In this document: positions 24,613 through 32,691 of the stretch, piece by piece
Layout: the number at the start of each line of letters is the position of its first letter
Numbering within the stretch: the stretch's first letter is position 1
NCBI RefSeq assembly: GCF_004000255.1
Contig: NZ_RCIQ01000006.1
Coordinates: 1 to 64,000 of the forward strand
Source of the DNA: Nioella ostreopsis
GTDB taxonomy: Bacteria > Pseudomonadota > Alphaproteobacteria > Rhodobacterales > Rhodobacteraceae
DNA: 64,000 nucleotides
Direction of reading: 5' to 3'
Translations under genes and position numbers: made by a program
Notes under the pieces: model-generated
What the model was told of the DNA's origin: nothing
Database searches by the model: none
The model's input: the letters and a program-made list of their open reading frames with translations, nothing else

Positions 24613-27293
24613 TGCTGTCGCTCGACGGTCTGGTTGCCATTTGCGTTGTCTATGTGGTGGCGCTCTTTGGCATCGCCTTTCTGGCCGAGAAGAAAGCCAC
24701 CGAGGGCAGTGCGCGCTGGCTGAATTCGCCCTTCGTCTACACCCTGTCACTGTCGATCTACACCACCGCCTGGACGTTTTACGGCGCGGTCGGGTCGGCG
24801 GCGCGGTCGGGGCTGGAGTTCATGACGATCTATCTGGGCCCGACGCTGGTCTTCATCGGCTGGTTCTGGCTGCTGCGGAAGATGGTCCGGATCGGTCGGG
24901 CACAACGGATCACCTCGATCGCCGACATGATTTCCAGCCGCTACGGCAAGTCGGGGGCGCTGGCGGCGCTGGTCACGGTTCTGGCGGTGATCGGAACGAC
25001 GCCCTATGTGGCGCTGCAATTGCAGTCGGTGACGCTGTCCTTCTCGGTCTTTGCCGATCCCGGTGAGTTCGCGGCCCTTGGCACCGACACCACGGCAGTC
25101 TGGGTCGCGGGGGGGCTGGCGCTGTTCACGATCATCTTCGGCACCCGCAGCCTGGATGTGAACGAACGCCACCCCGGCCTTGTCTCCGCCATCGCGCTGG
25201 AGGCCATCGTGAAGCTGGCGGCGCTGCTGGCCGTGGGGGTCTTCGTGGTCTGGGGCGTGGCAGAGGGGCCTGAGGATATCCTCGCGCGGATCGACGAGAG
25301 CCCGATTTCGGAATGGACATCGAACGGCGCTAGATGGGTGGGGCTGACCACATTGTCGGCGGCGGCGATCCTGTGCCTGCCGCGCATGTTTCAGGTTCTG
25401 GTGGTGGAAAACGCCAATGAGGGGCATCTGGCCACCGCGTCATGGGCGTTCCCGCTCTATCTGTTGCTCATGTCCCTTTTCGTGCTGCCGATTGCGGTGG
25501 TGGGGTTGCAGGTGCTGCCCGAGGGCGCAAACCCGGACCTTTACGTTCTGACGCTGCCTTTGGCCTTCGATCAGGACATGCTGGCGCTTCTGGTGTTTCT
25601 GGGCGGGTTTTCCTCGGCCACCTCGATGGTGATCGTGGCGGCGCTGGCGCTGTCGACCATGCTGTCGAACCACATCATCGTGCCGATCTGGCTGTGGGTG
25701 ACCAAGGGCGAGGACCCGATGTCGGGCGACATGCGGCGGGTGGCGCTGATGGCGCGGCGGCTGTCGATCATCGGAGTGCTGTTCCTGGGGCTGATCTATT
25801 ACCGCAGTTCCGGCGGATCGGCGGCGCTGGCCTCGATCGGGCTGATCGCCTTTCTGGGCGTGAGCCAGGTGCTGCCGGCGCTTCTGGGCGGCATCTTCTG
25901 GCGTGGGGCGACGCGGGCGGGCGCCCTGGCCGGGATCGCGGCGGGCTTTGCCATCTGGGCCTGGGTTCTGTTGATGCCCAATGCGGCGACCTCGGGGCTG
26001 ATGCAGGGGACGCTGGAACATGGGCCATTCGGGATCGGCTGGCTGCGCCCTTCCACCCCGCTGGGCATTCGGGGGGCGGACCCGCTCCTGACCGCGATGG
26101 TGCTGTCGCTCGGGATCAACACGTTCCTCTTTACCTTCGTGTCGCTGATCACCTTCCCCTCGCCGATGGAGCGGCTGCAGGGCGCGCAATTCGTCAATGT
26201 GTTCGATCACTCCGCGCCCACGCCCGGCTGGCAGGGCGGCGCGGCGGCGGCGGATGACCTGTTGATCATGGCGCAGCGGATCCTGGGCACGGGCCGGGCC
26301 GGGCGGCTTTTCCAACAGGCGGCGGCGGCGCAGGGGCGGGCGGCGAGCCTGCCGGACCCGAACCCGGATTTCCTGAAGATGCTGGAACGCGAACTGGCGG
26401 GGTCCGTGGGGGCCGCGACGGCCCATGCCATGGTCTACCAGATCACCGGGGGCGCGACCGTGTCGGTCCGTGACCTTCTGGCGGTGGCCGATGAAACCGC
26501 GCAGATGATGGAATATTCCAGCCAGCTGGAGCGGCAGTCGTCGGAACTGACCCGCACCGCCGCGCGGCTGCGCGAGGCGAACCAGAAACTGACCGAACTG
26601 GCCGAGCAGAAGGACACGTTCCTGAGCCAGATCAGCCACGAGCTGCGCACGCCGATGACCTCGATCCGGGCGTTTTCGGAACTCTTGATGCAGGGCGAGG
26701 GGCTGGAAGACGAGACCCGGCAGAAATTCTCCCGCATCATCCATACCGAAAGCATGCGCCTGACCCGGTTGCTGGACGACCTGCTGGATCTGTCGGTTCT
26801 CGAACATGGGCGGGTGACGCTGAATGAAAGCCCCGTGACCCTGGCCGAGGTGCTGGACAAGGCCGAGGCGGCGACCGGTGTCATGGAATCGGGCGGGCGG
26901 ATCAGGATCGTCCGCGACCGGGAGACTGAACAGATCGACCTGCTGACCGATGGCGACCGGCTGGCGCAGGTGTTCATCAACCTGATCTCCAACGCCCAGA
27001 AATACTGCGATGCGGAGGAACCGGAGCTGCGCATCCGCGTGCAGCGTCAGCCGGGGCGCGTGGATGTGGAGTTCTCTGACAATGGGTCGGGCATTCCGAC
27101 GCGTCAGCAATCGCTGATTTTCGAGAAGTTCACCCGGCTGGAAACCACCCGAGACGCGCAAGGCGCGGGGCTGGGGCTGGCGATCAGCCGCGAGATCATG
27201 CAGCGCCTTGGCGGGCGGCTCAGCTATGTGCCGGGGCAGGGCGGGGCCGCCTTCCGGGTGCGTCTGCCGGGCCGGGCCCTGCGCGCCGCTTGA
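24612..27293 (+). CDS. Na+/solute-symporter-fused sensor histidine kinase (CrbS-like)
   Basis: An 893-residue integral-membrane kinase. Residues about 1-500 form an SLC5-type Na+:solute symporter domain with about 13 helices (SIYTTAWTFYGAVGSAARSG, RITSIADMISSRYGKS). After a linker and coiled coil comes the kinase: H-box ISHELRTPMTSIRAFSELL, N-box NLISNAQKYC, G1 DNGSGI, G2 GAGLGLAISREIMQRLGG. It resembles CrbS, which controls acetate use. It probably senses or co-transports a short-chain carboxylate and phosphorylates the receiver encoded two genes upstream. Confidence 0.93.
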   Translation: MLSLDGLVAICVVYVVALFGIAFLAEKKATEGSARWLNSPFVYTLSLSIYTTAWTFYGAVGSAARSGLEFMTIYLGPTLVFIGWFWLLRKMVRIGRAQRITSIADMISSRYGKSGALAALVTVLAVIGTTPYVALQLQSVTLSFSVFADPGEFAALGTDTTAVWVAGGLALFTIIFGTRSLDVNERHPGLVSAIALEAIVKLAALLAVGVFVVWGVAEGPEDILARIDESPISEWTSNGARWVGLTTLSAAAILCLPRMFQVLVVENANEGHLATASWAFPLYLLLMSLFVLPIAVVGLQVLPEGANPDLYVLTLPLAFDQDMLALLVFLGGFSSATSMVIVAALALSTMLSNHIIVPIWLWVTKGEDPMSGDMRRVALMARRLSIIGVLFLGLIYYRSSGGSAALASIGLIAFLGVSQVLPALLGGIFWRGATRAGALAGIAAGFAIWAWVLLMPNAATSGLMQGTLEHGPFGIGWLRPSTPLGIRGADPLLTAMVLSLGINTFLFTFVSLITFPSPMERLQGAQFVNVFDHSAPTPGWQGGAAAADDLLIMAQRILGTGRAGRLFQQAAAAQGRAASLPDPNPDFLKMLERELAGSVGAATAHAMVYQITGGATVSVRDLLAVADETAQMMEYSSQLERQSSELTRTAARLREANQKLTELAEQKDTFLSQISHELRTPMTSIRAFSELLMQGEGLEDETRQKFSRIIHTESMRLTRLLDDLLDLSVLEHGRVTLNESPVTLAEVLDKAEAATGVMESGGRIRIVRDRETEQIDLLTDGDRLAQVFINLISNAQKYCDAEEPELRIRVQRQPGRVDVEFSDNGSGIPTRQQSLIFEKFTRLETTRDAQGAGLGLAISREIMQRLGGRLSYVPGQGGAAFRVRLPGRALRAA

Positions 27294-27356
27294 CGCTTTC
27301 TTAACGCTTCCCGTGGGACAAGGGGGCGGGCCGATCCGCCCACTGGAAGGAGTGTC

Positions 27357-28331
27357 ATGTCGCCAGACGGGTTCAATCCGGGCCTCAGGCTGAAAATCCG
27401 GGCGCCCAAGGGGGGTGACGCGGGGCAGCGGCTGCGCGCGGATGGGGTTGAACCGGCGCTGGCACGGGCGCTGGGCAAGGCGGGCGCACCCTATGAGGGG
27501 TTGTCGCTGGCCGCCAAACCCGAGGCTCCGAGATGGGATCTGCCCCTTGCCGATGTGATCGCCGCGCTGCCGGAGGGCGGGCTGGTCTGCCTGCTGGAGG
27601 CCGGGCAGGATCGCCGCGCGATCTGTGCGCTGGATCACGGGGCCGTCGACGCGCTGATCGAGGTGCAGACCACGGGCCGTGTCGACAAGGGGCCGGGGTT
27701 GCCCCGCGCGCCCACCCGGATCGACGCGGCGCTGACGCGCGATTTCGTCGGGTTGTTCCTGGGCGCCCTTGCCGGGGAATTGGCGGATGCGGCGGGCGTG
27801 GACTGGCCGCTCGGCCTGACCTACGGCACCCATCTGCCCGATCCGCGCGGGCTGGAGCTGTTGTTGCCCGATCACCCCTGCCATCTGTTTCAGGCGGCGC
27901 TGGATCTGGGCGAGGGGGCCAAGACCGGGTCGGTTCTGCTGGCAGTGCCCGTCACAGGCGCAGACAACCCCGCGCCAAAGGGCAATACCCCCGCGCCGGG
28001 ATGGGGCCAGCCATGGCAGGAGATCGTGCTGGCCGCCCCCGCGATGCTGGAGGCGGTGCTGCTGCGCCAGACCCTGCCGCTGTCGAGGGTGGAGAGGTTG
28101 CAAGCGGGGGACGTGCTGCCCTTTGACCGGTCCGACCTCGCTTCGGTCGCCATCTGCGATGTGCGGGGACGGCGGCTGTTTTCCGCACGGCTTGGCCGCG
28201 CCGGAACGCGCCGGGCCGTGAACCTGACCGCTGGCGCGGGCCTGCGCCCGGCCGCCCCGACCAAACCGCCGCCGGACCCTGTTCAACAATCGCCGGCCGC
28301 CACGTCCGGGTCAGGCCCGCCACCGGCTTGA
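27357..28331 (+). CDS. FliM/FliN-like (SpoA-domain) protein
   Basis: A 324-residue protein. The C-terminal segment (LPLSRVERLQAGDVLPFDRSDL through LGRAGTRRAVNL) matches the SpoA/FliN fold of flagellar C-ring proteins; the region before it (ALIEVQTTGRVDKG, ALTRDFVGLFLGALAGELAD) resembles the FliM middle domain. It ends in a Pro-rich disordered tail. No other flagellar gene is in the window, so it may be an orphan C-ring or secretion-type component. A GGAAGGAG RBS precedes the ATG, 63 bp after the kinase gene. The assignment rests on pattern, not alignment. Confidence 0.65.
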   Translation: MSPDGFNPGLRLKIRAPKGGDAGQRLRADGVEPALARALGKAGAPYEGLSLAAKPEAPRWDLPLADVIAALPEGGLVCLLEAGQDRRAICALDHGAVDALIEVQTTGRVDKGPGLPRAPTRIDAALTRDFVGLFLGALAGELADAAGVDWPLGLTYGTHLPDPRGLELLLPDHPCHLFQAALDLGEGAKTGSVLLAVPVTGADNPAPKGNTPAPGWGQPWQEIVLAAPAMLEAVLLRQTLPLSRVERLQAGDVLPFDRSDLASVAICDVRGRRLFSARLGRAGTRRAVNLTAGAGLRPAAPTKPPPDPVQQSPAATSGSGPPPA

Positions 28332-28342
28332 CCTTCCCGTCC

Positions 28343-28366
28343 TGTTGCGCCTTTCTGGGCGCGACA
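28343..28366. repeat. Hairpin between SpoA-domain gene and FAH gene
   Basis: Arms TGTTGCGCC and GGCGCGACA (one wobble) around a 6-base loop. There is no T-tract; it may be a weak terminator or processing hairpin. Confidence 0.4.
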
Positions 28367-28386
28367 GTTATCAAAGAGGACGGGCG

Positions 28387-29211
28387 ATGAAATTTCTGCG
28401 CTATGGCGACAAGGGCCACGAAAAGCCGGGCGTTCTGGACGCGGATGGCAATCTGCGTGACCTGTCGGGACAGATCGCTGACCTCTCGGGCGATGTTCTG
28501 GGGCGGCTGGCGGAGCTGACCGCCGATGGCCCGCTGGTCGAAGGATCCCCCCGGATCGGCACGCCGGTTGCGGGCGTGGGCAAGATGGTCTGCATCGGGC
28601 TGAACTATTCCGACCACGCGGCAGAGGCCAACATGACCCCGCCGGAGGAGCCGATGATCTTCATGAAGGCGACTTCTGCGATTTCCGGCCCCTATGACCC
28701 GATCGAACTGCCGCGCGGCTCGGTCAGCACCGATTGGGAGGTTGAACTGGGCGTCGTCATCGGCAAGCCCGCCAAATACATCACCGCCGATCAGGTGCTG
28801 GACCATGTGGCGGGGTTCGTGGCCGTCAATGACGTGTCAGAGCGTGATTTCCAGATCCGCCGGTCGGGCCAGTTCACCAAGGGCAAGAGCTGCGACACGT
28901 TCGGACCGGTCGGCCCCTGGCTGGTGACCCCGGACGAGATTGCGGACCCGCAGAACGTGGCGCTCAGCGTCGCCGTCAATGGCGAGCTCATGCAGAACGG
29001 CAACACGCGCGACATGATCTTCCCCATGGCCGCGGCCATCGCCCATCTGAGCCAGTTCATGAGCTTCCAGCCCGGCGATATCATCGCCACCGGCACCCCC
29101 GCGGGCGTCGGCATGGGGATGAAGCCACCGCGCTACCTGCGCGCGGGCGACGAGGTTGTGCTGGAGGTCGCGGGGCTTGGCCAGCAACGCATGCAGGTGG
29201 TGCAAGGCTGA
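28387..29211 (+). CDS. Fumarylacetoacetate hydrolase-family protein
   Basis: A 274-residue FAH-superfamily enzyme. Motifs: VCIGLNYSDHAAEANM, metal-binding STDWEVELGVVIGK (two Glu), FVAVNDVSERDFQ (Asp) and the Lys in GQFTKGKSCDTFGPVGPWLV, then IIATGTPAGVGMGMKPPRYL. Members cleave or hydrate C-C bonds (acylpyruvases, ureidoglycolate lyase, homocatechuate isomerase); the exact substrate cannot be given. The start at 28387 has AGAGGA 7 bases upstream. Confidence 0.9.
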   Translation: MKFLRYGDKGHEKPGVLDADGNLRDLSGQIADLSGDVLGRLAELTADGPLVEGSPRIGTPVAGVGKMVCIGLNYSDHAAEANMTPPEEPMIFMKATSAISGPYDPIELPRGSVSTDWEVELGVVIGKPAKYITADQVLDHVAGFVAVNDVSERDFQIRRSGQFTKGKSCDTFGPVGPWLVTPDEIADPQNVALSVAVNGELMQNGNTRDMIFPMAAAIAHLSQFMSFQPGDIIATGTPAGVGMGMKPPRYLRAGDEVVLEVAGLGQQRMQVVQG

Positions 29212-29267
29212 GGGCCGGAGCCCCCGGTTCAACCATTTTGACGAAATCCTGTCGATAAATGAAAAAA

Positions 29268-29293
29268 TGCCTTTGCAAAGATGCAAGGGCATC
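29268..29293. repeat. Hairpin in the gap before the DUF6778-like lipoprotein gene
   Basis: Arms ATGCCTTTGCA and TGCAAGGGCAT (11 bp, one wobble) with loop AAGA, inside a 173-bp gap. A second hairpin (CCGGGA/TCCCGG, 5-base loop) lies just before the RBS of the next gene. Either could terminate upstream transcription or mark an mRNA 5' end. Confidence 0.5.
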
Positions 29294-29384
29294 ACGTTTC
29301 TGCCCAGATTCGACGCCATCTTCTGCCCATGACCAAAAAACGGACCCGGGATTCATTCCCGGAGATCCTGGCAGGAGAAGACGC

Positions 29385-30008
29385 ATGAAACGTATCGTAC
29401 TCGCATTTCTGGGCCTCGCCGCAATGGGCGTGTCGGCCTGTTCCACCGTCCCGCATGTGGACGTGACGCAAAACATCACCGTGCCGTCAGGCCTCGCCGC
29501 GCAGGCAGAGGCCGCCGATTGGCAGGTGGAGACAATCAATATTCTGGTCCCCGACAGCCTGACGGTGTCGGAAGCCAACACGATCAAGCCGCGCTCCGAC
29601 ATTGTCTGGCGCGAAGGCCCCATCGACGGCGACCGTCACCAGCAGGTGCAGGAGCTGATCTTCGAGGCGATGGAATTCGCCCTGCGTCCGCTGGCCGAAG
29701 AGGGCACCACGCTGGTCACGGTCGAGCTGGAAGTCACCCGCTTCCATGCCCTGACCGAACGCGCCCGCTACACCATCGGCGGCGAGCATGAGATCGAGTT
29801 CCTGTTCACCGTGCGCGACGCCGAAACCGGCGCGGCGCTGACCGGTCCGATCCCGGTCGACCTGACCTTCCGCGCCCATGGCGGCAGCCGCGCCATCGCG
29901 GCGGAACGCGAGGGCATCTATCAGCGTGACCGCATCCAGAGCCAGATCATCGGGTGGGCACGGCAGGAATTCGGGCTTGACGCGCAGGGCACAGAATACG
30001 TGTTCTGA
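29385..30008 (+). CDS. Lipoprotein, DUF6778-like
   Basis: A 207-residue lipoprotein: MKRIVLAFLGLAAMGVSAC with lipobox VSAC (Cys19). The mature domain has DVTQNITVPSGL and a predicted alpha/beta C-terminal half (VTVELEVTRFHALTERARYTIGGEHEIEFLFTVRD). The ATG at 29385 has CAGGAGAAG upstream; an upstream ATG at 29259 gives an implausible Arg/Cys-rich leader. Probably attached to the outer membrane. The family name is from memory and the function is unknown. Confidence 0.75.
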   Translation: MKRIVLAFLGLAAMGVSACSTVPHVDVTQNITVPSGLAAQAEAADWQVETINILVPDSLTVSEANTIKPRSDIVWREGPIDGDRHQQVQELIFEAMEFALRPLAEEGTTLVTVELEVTRFHALTERARYTIGGEHEIEFLFTVRDAETGAALTGPIPVDLTFRAHGGSRAIAAEREGIYQRDRIQSQIIGWARQEFGLDAQGTEYVF

Positions 30009-30046
30009 CCGTTCCCAAGACCAGAGAATCCCGATATGGGGGGCGT

Positions 30047-31249
30047 ATGAACACGCCCCCCATTTCCGTTTTGCGCCTGAAACCCAAGGCCGACGCCCGC
30101 CGCATCCGCCATGGCCACCCCTGGGCCTGGGCCGATGAACTTGTCCTCGACCGCCGCTCTCGCGCCGTGCCCGCCGGTGCCCTGTGCCTGCTGGAGGATG
30201 GCGAACGCCAGCCGCTGGCGATCGGCATCGCCTCCGTCGAGGCAAAGATCGCCTTCCGGGTGCTGGATCGTGACCCTTCTGCCGTGATCGACGCGGACTG
30301 GCTGCGCGCTAAAGTGGCCGCTGCGCTCGACCTGCGCGAGCGTCTGTTTGATGCGCCTTACTACCGGCTTGTCCATGCCGAGGGCGACGCGCTGCCCGGC
30401 CTCATCATCGACCGGTTCGGCGACGTGCTGGTGGTCCAGCCCAATGCGATCTGGATCGAGGACCGGCTGGAGGATCTGACCGCGATCCTGGCCGATCTGA
30501 CCGGGGCCACCGCGATCCTCAAGAACGGATCGGGCCGCGCCCGCGCGCAGGAGGGTCTGGCCGAAGACAGCGGCCTGCTCCTCGGGTCCGCCCCCGCCGC
30601 GCCGCTTCCCGTCACCATGAACGGTGCCACCTATCTGGCGGACGTCATGGGCGGGCAGAAGACCGGCCTCTTCTATGACCAGCGCCCCAACCACGCCTTC
30701 GCGCACGCGATGGCCAAGGGCGCGCGGGTGCTCGATGTCTTCTCCCATGTAGGCGGCTTCGCCCTGGCGACCCTCGCCGGGGGTGCCGACAGCGCGCTTT
30801 GCGTCGATGCCTCCACCCCGGCACTGGACCTGGCCACCGAGGGCGCGACCCGAATGGGCTGCGCCGATCGTTTCGCCACCCGCCAGGGCGATGCGTTTAC
30901 GGTGATGGAGGATCTGGCGGCAGCGGGCGAGCGCTTCGACATCGTCATCGCCGACCCGCCGGCCTTCGCCCCCTCGAAACAGGCGCTGACGCAAGGTTTG
31001 CGCGCCTATGAACGGGTCGCGCGCCTTGCCGCGCCGCTTGTGGCCCCTGGCGGCTCGCTGATCCTGTGCAGCTGTTCCCACGCCGCCGATCTGGGCAAGT
31101 TCCGCCAGGCCTGCCTGCGCGGCATCGGCCGGGCCGGGCGCGACCCGCGCCTTCTGCACACCGGTTTTGCCGGGCCGGACCATCCGCAGCACCCGGCGCT
31201 CAGCGACACCGGCTATCTCAAGGCGCTGGCCTTCCGCCTGCTGCCATGA
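30047..31249 (+). CDS. RlmI/RlmK-type class I rRNA methyltransferase
   Basis: A 400-residue SAM-dependent methyltransferase with an N-terminal PUA-like domain (DARRIRHGHPWAWADELV), a middle domain (VHAEGDALPGLIIDRFGDVLVVQ) and a C-terminal Rossmann domain: SAM loop VLDVFSHVGGFALATLAG, catalytic FDIVIADPPAFAPSK and ILCSCSHAA. Homologues make m5C in 23S rRNA. Its stop overlaps the PIN gene start (ATGAG). Length and domain order are typical. Confidence 0.9.
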   Translation: MNTPPISVLRLKPKADARRIRHGHPWAWADELVLDRRSRAVPAGALCLLEDGERQPLAIGIASVEAKIAFRVLDRDPSAVIDADWLRAKVAAALDLRERLFDAPYYRLVHAEGDALPGLIIDRFGDVLVVQPNAIWIEDRLEDLTAILADLTGATAILKNGSGRARAQEGLAEDSGLLLGSAPAAPLPVTMNGATYLADVMGGQKTGLFYDQRPNHAFAHAMAKGARVLDVFSHVGGFALATLAGGADSALCVDASTPALDLATEGATRMGCADRFATRQGDAFTVMEDLAAAGERFDIVIADPPAFAPSKQALTQGLRAYERVARLAAPLVAPGGSLILCSCSHAADLGKFRQACLRGIGRAGRDPRLLHTGFAGPDHPQHPALSDTGYLKALAFRLLP

Positions 31250-31794
31250 GGCTTTGCCTCGACGCCTGCGTGCTCTACCCCACGGTGCTGCGCGAAATCC
31301 TGATGGCCGTGGCGGGGCAGGGTCTCTTCACGCCGCTCTGGTCGGCGCGCATTGCCGAAGAATGGAGGCGCACGGCGGACCGTCAAAGCCCCGGCGACGG
31401 GGTGATCGCGGAAGGCGAGATCGCGCTTCTGAATGCCCGCTGGCCCGATGCGGAGATCCCCGCCGATCCCGATCTCGAACAGCAGCTCTGGCTGCCCGAC
31501 CCCGCCGATATCCATGTGCTGGCCACCGCCATCAAAGGGCAGGCGCAGGGCATCGTCACCCTCAACCTGCGCGACTTTCCTGCGCGGGAGCTTCAGCCCC
31601 ACAACCTGCAGGCCCACCACCCCGATGCGCTGCTCTACCGGCTCTGGCAGGACCATCCCGATCCGGTCGCGCAGACCGTGACCCGGGTCCATGCCACCGC
31701 CCAATCCCTTGCGGGCGAACCGCTGGACCTGCGCAAGCTGATGAAACGCGCCCGGCTGCCCCGTCTTGGCAAGGCGCTCTCTTCTTCTTGGTGA
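31246..31794 (+). CDS. PIN-domain protein without a visible antitoxin
   Basis: A 182-residue PIN-fold putative ribonuclease: RLCLDACVLYPTVLRE (Asp6), ARIAEEWRR (Glu), PDPADIHVLATAI (Asp, then Asp/His) and VTLNLRDFP. It is longer than VapC toxins (about 130 residues). It shares its start with the stop of the rRNA methyltransferase gene, and no antitoxin-like gene is adjacent, so a housekeeping RNA-processing role seems as likely as a toxin. Its last codons lie within a dispersed repeat element (from 31787). Confidence 0.82.
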   Translation: MRLCLDACVLYPTVLREILMAVAGQGLFTPLWSARIAEEWRRTADRQSPGDGVIAEGEIALLNARWPDAEIPADPDLEQQLWLPDPADIHVLATAIKGQAQGIVTLNLRDFPARELQPHNLQAHHPDALLYRLWQDHPDPVAQTVTRVHATAQSLAGEPLDLRKLMKRARLPRLGKALSSSW

Positions 31795-31953
31795 CAAATA
31801 CTCTCGCCGAAGGCGGTCCAGCCGCTGCAACCAGCACCATCCTGCGGGCACCGCACAGACCTCCCCACGCATCCATGGCAATGCGGGCCGAGGAGGGCCC
31901 CGAAGGGGCTTGACGAGGCCCGCTCTCGGATCGACGCCGTAGGCGGCGAAACC
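31787..31953. repeat. Dispersed intergenic element, copy 1
   Basis: The left block 31787-31814 (core CTTGGTGACAAATA, then CTCTCGCCGAAGGC) and right block 31931-31953 (core GACGCCGTAGGCGGCGAAAC) recur at 58133-58164 and 58217-58240 with few changes, in the same order but with a different interior. It lies between convergent genes. I recall similar blocks in other Rhodobacteraceae genomes. Confidence 0.65.
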
Positions 31954-31956
31954 CCG

Positions 31957-32652
31957 TTACCCCCGCGCCTCATCCCATCGGGCTTCCAGTGCCTCGATGG
32001 CGGCGATCCGGTCCGGCGTCTTGGGATGGCTCATCAGCCAGGCCGGCGCGCCGCGTCCGGCCATGCCGGTCAGGTTTTCCAGCTTCGACAGCAACGCCTT
32101 TTGCGGCCCGGTGCCGAAGCCCGCCTTGACCATCAGCGCCGCCGCATAGGCATCGGCCTCGTATTCATCGCTCCGAGAAATCCGCGCCACGACCAGCGAG
32201 GTCAGCATCCCCGCCAGCATCGGCCCCAGCCCCGGCAGGAACCGCCCCAGAACCGAAGCAAGAATCGTGCGCACCGCGTTCTGGCCGGAAAAGTCGATCA
32301 TCCGCCGCCGCGTATGGCCAAGCGCCACATGCCCCAGCTCATGGGCGACGACGCTGGCCAGTTCCTCGCCGGTCACCTCGCCCGCCCGGTAGCGGTTGTA
32401 GAAGCCACGGGTCAGGAAGATCCGTCCATCGGGCGCGGCAAGCCCGTTCACCGGCTCCACCTCATAGAGGTTGACGCGAATGCGCGGCAGCTCCAGCGCC
32501 GCGGCCAGCCGGTCCATGACGCCTTTCAGCGCCGGATCGGCCAGTTCGGTCGAGCGTTCATCCAGCTCTCGCCGGGTGCGCCAGGCGGAGAAATGGTACA
32601 TCACCAGCCCATAGGCGATGGCAAGCAGGATGGGGGTCAGGCGCAAGATCAT
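31957..32652 (-). CDS. M48-family membrane metalloprotease
   Basis: A 231-residue zinc protease: one N-terminal membrane helix (LRLTPILLAIAYGLVMYHFS), active site VVAHELGHVALGH (HEXXH) and the third ligand Glu in SRSDEYEADAYAA. Short HtpX/Oma1-like members carry out membrane or periplasmic protein quality control. I took the ATG at 32652; two more codons with a TTG start are possible. A 39-bp gap separates it from the upstream phosphatase gene on the same strand. Confidence 0.9.
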   Translation of the reverse strand: MILRLTPILLAIAYGLVMYHFSAWRTRRELDERSTELADPALKGVMDRLAAALELPRIRVNLYEVEPVNGLAAPDGRIFLTRGFYNRYRAGEVTGEELASVVAHELGHVALGHTRRRMIDFSGQNAVRTILASVLGRFLPGLGPMLAGMLTSLVVARISRSDEYEADAYAAALMVKAGFGTGPQKALLSKLENLTGMAGRGAPAWLMSHPKTPDRIAAIEALEARWDEARG

Positions 32653-32691
32653 GGGCAAGATATGGGGCGTGGCGCGCGATTGGGCAAGGGA

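Noticed and set aside
25440-28289. Long open minus-strand frame (949 codons) opposite the kinase and SpoA-protein genes
   Set aside because: Composition is Arg/Gln/His/Pro-rich with no domain or family motif, and the opposite strand carries clear kinase and transporter motifs. It is a side effect of high GC at third codon positions.
31246-31794. VapBC toxin-antitoxin module
   Set aside because: There is no small antitoxin gene up- or downstream, the PIN protein is longer than VapC, and its start is fused to the stop of a housekeeping-type methyltransferase gene.
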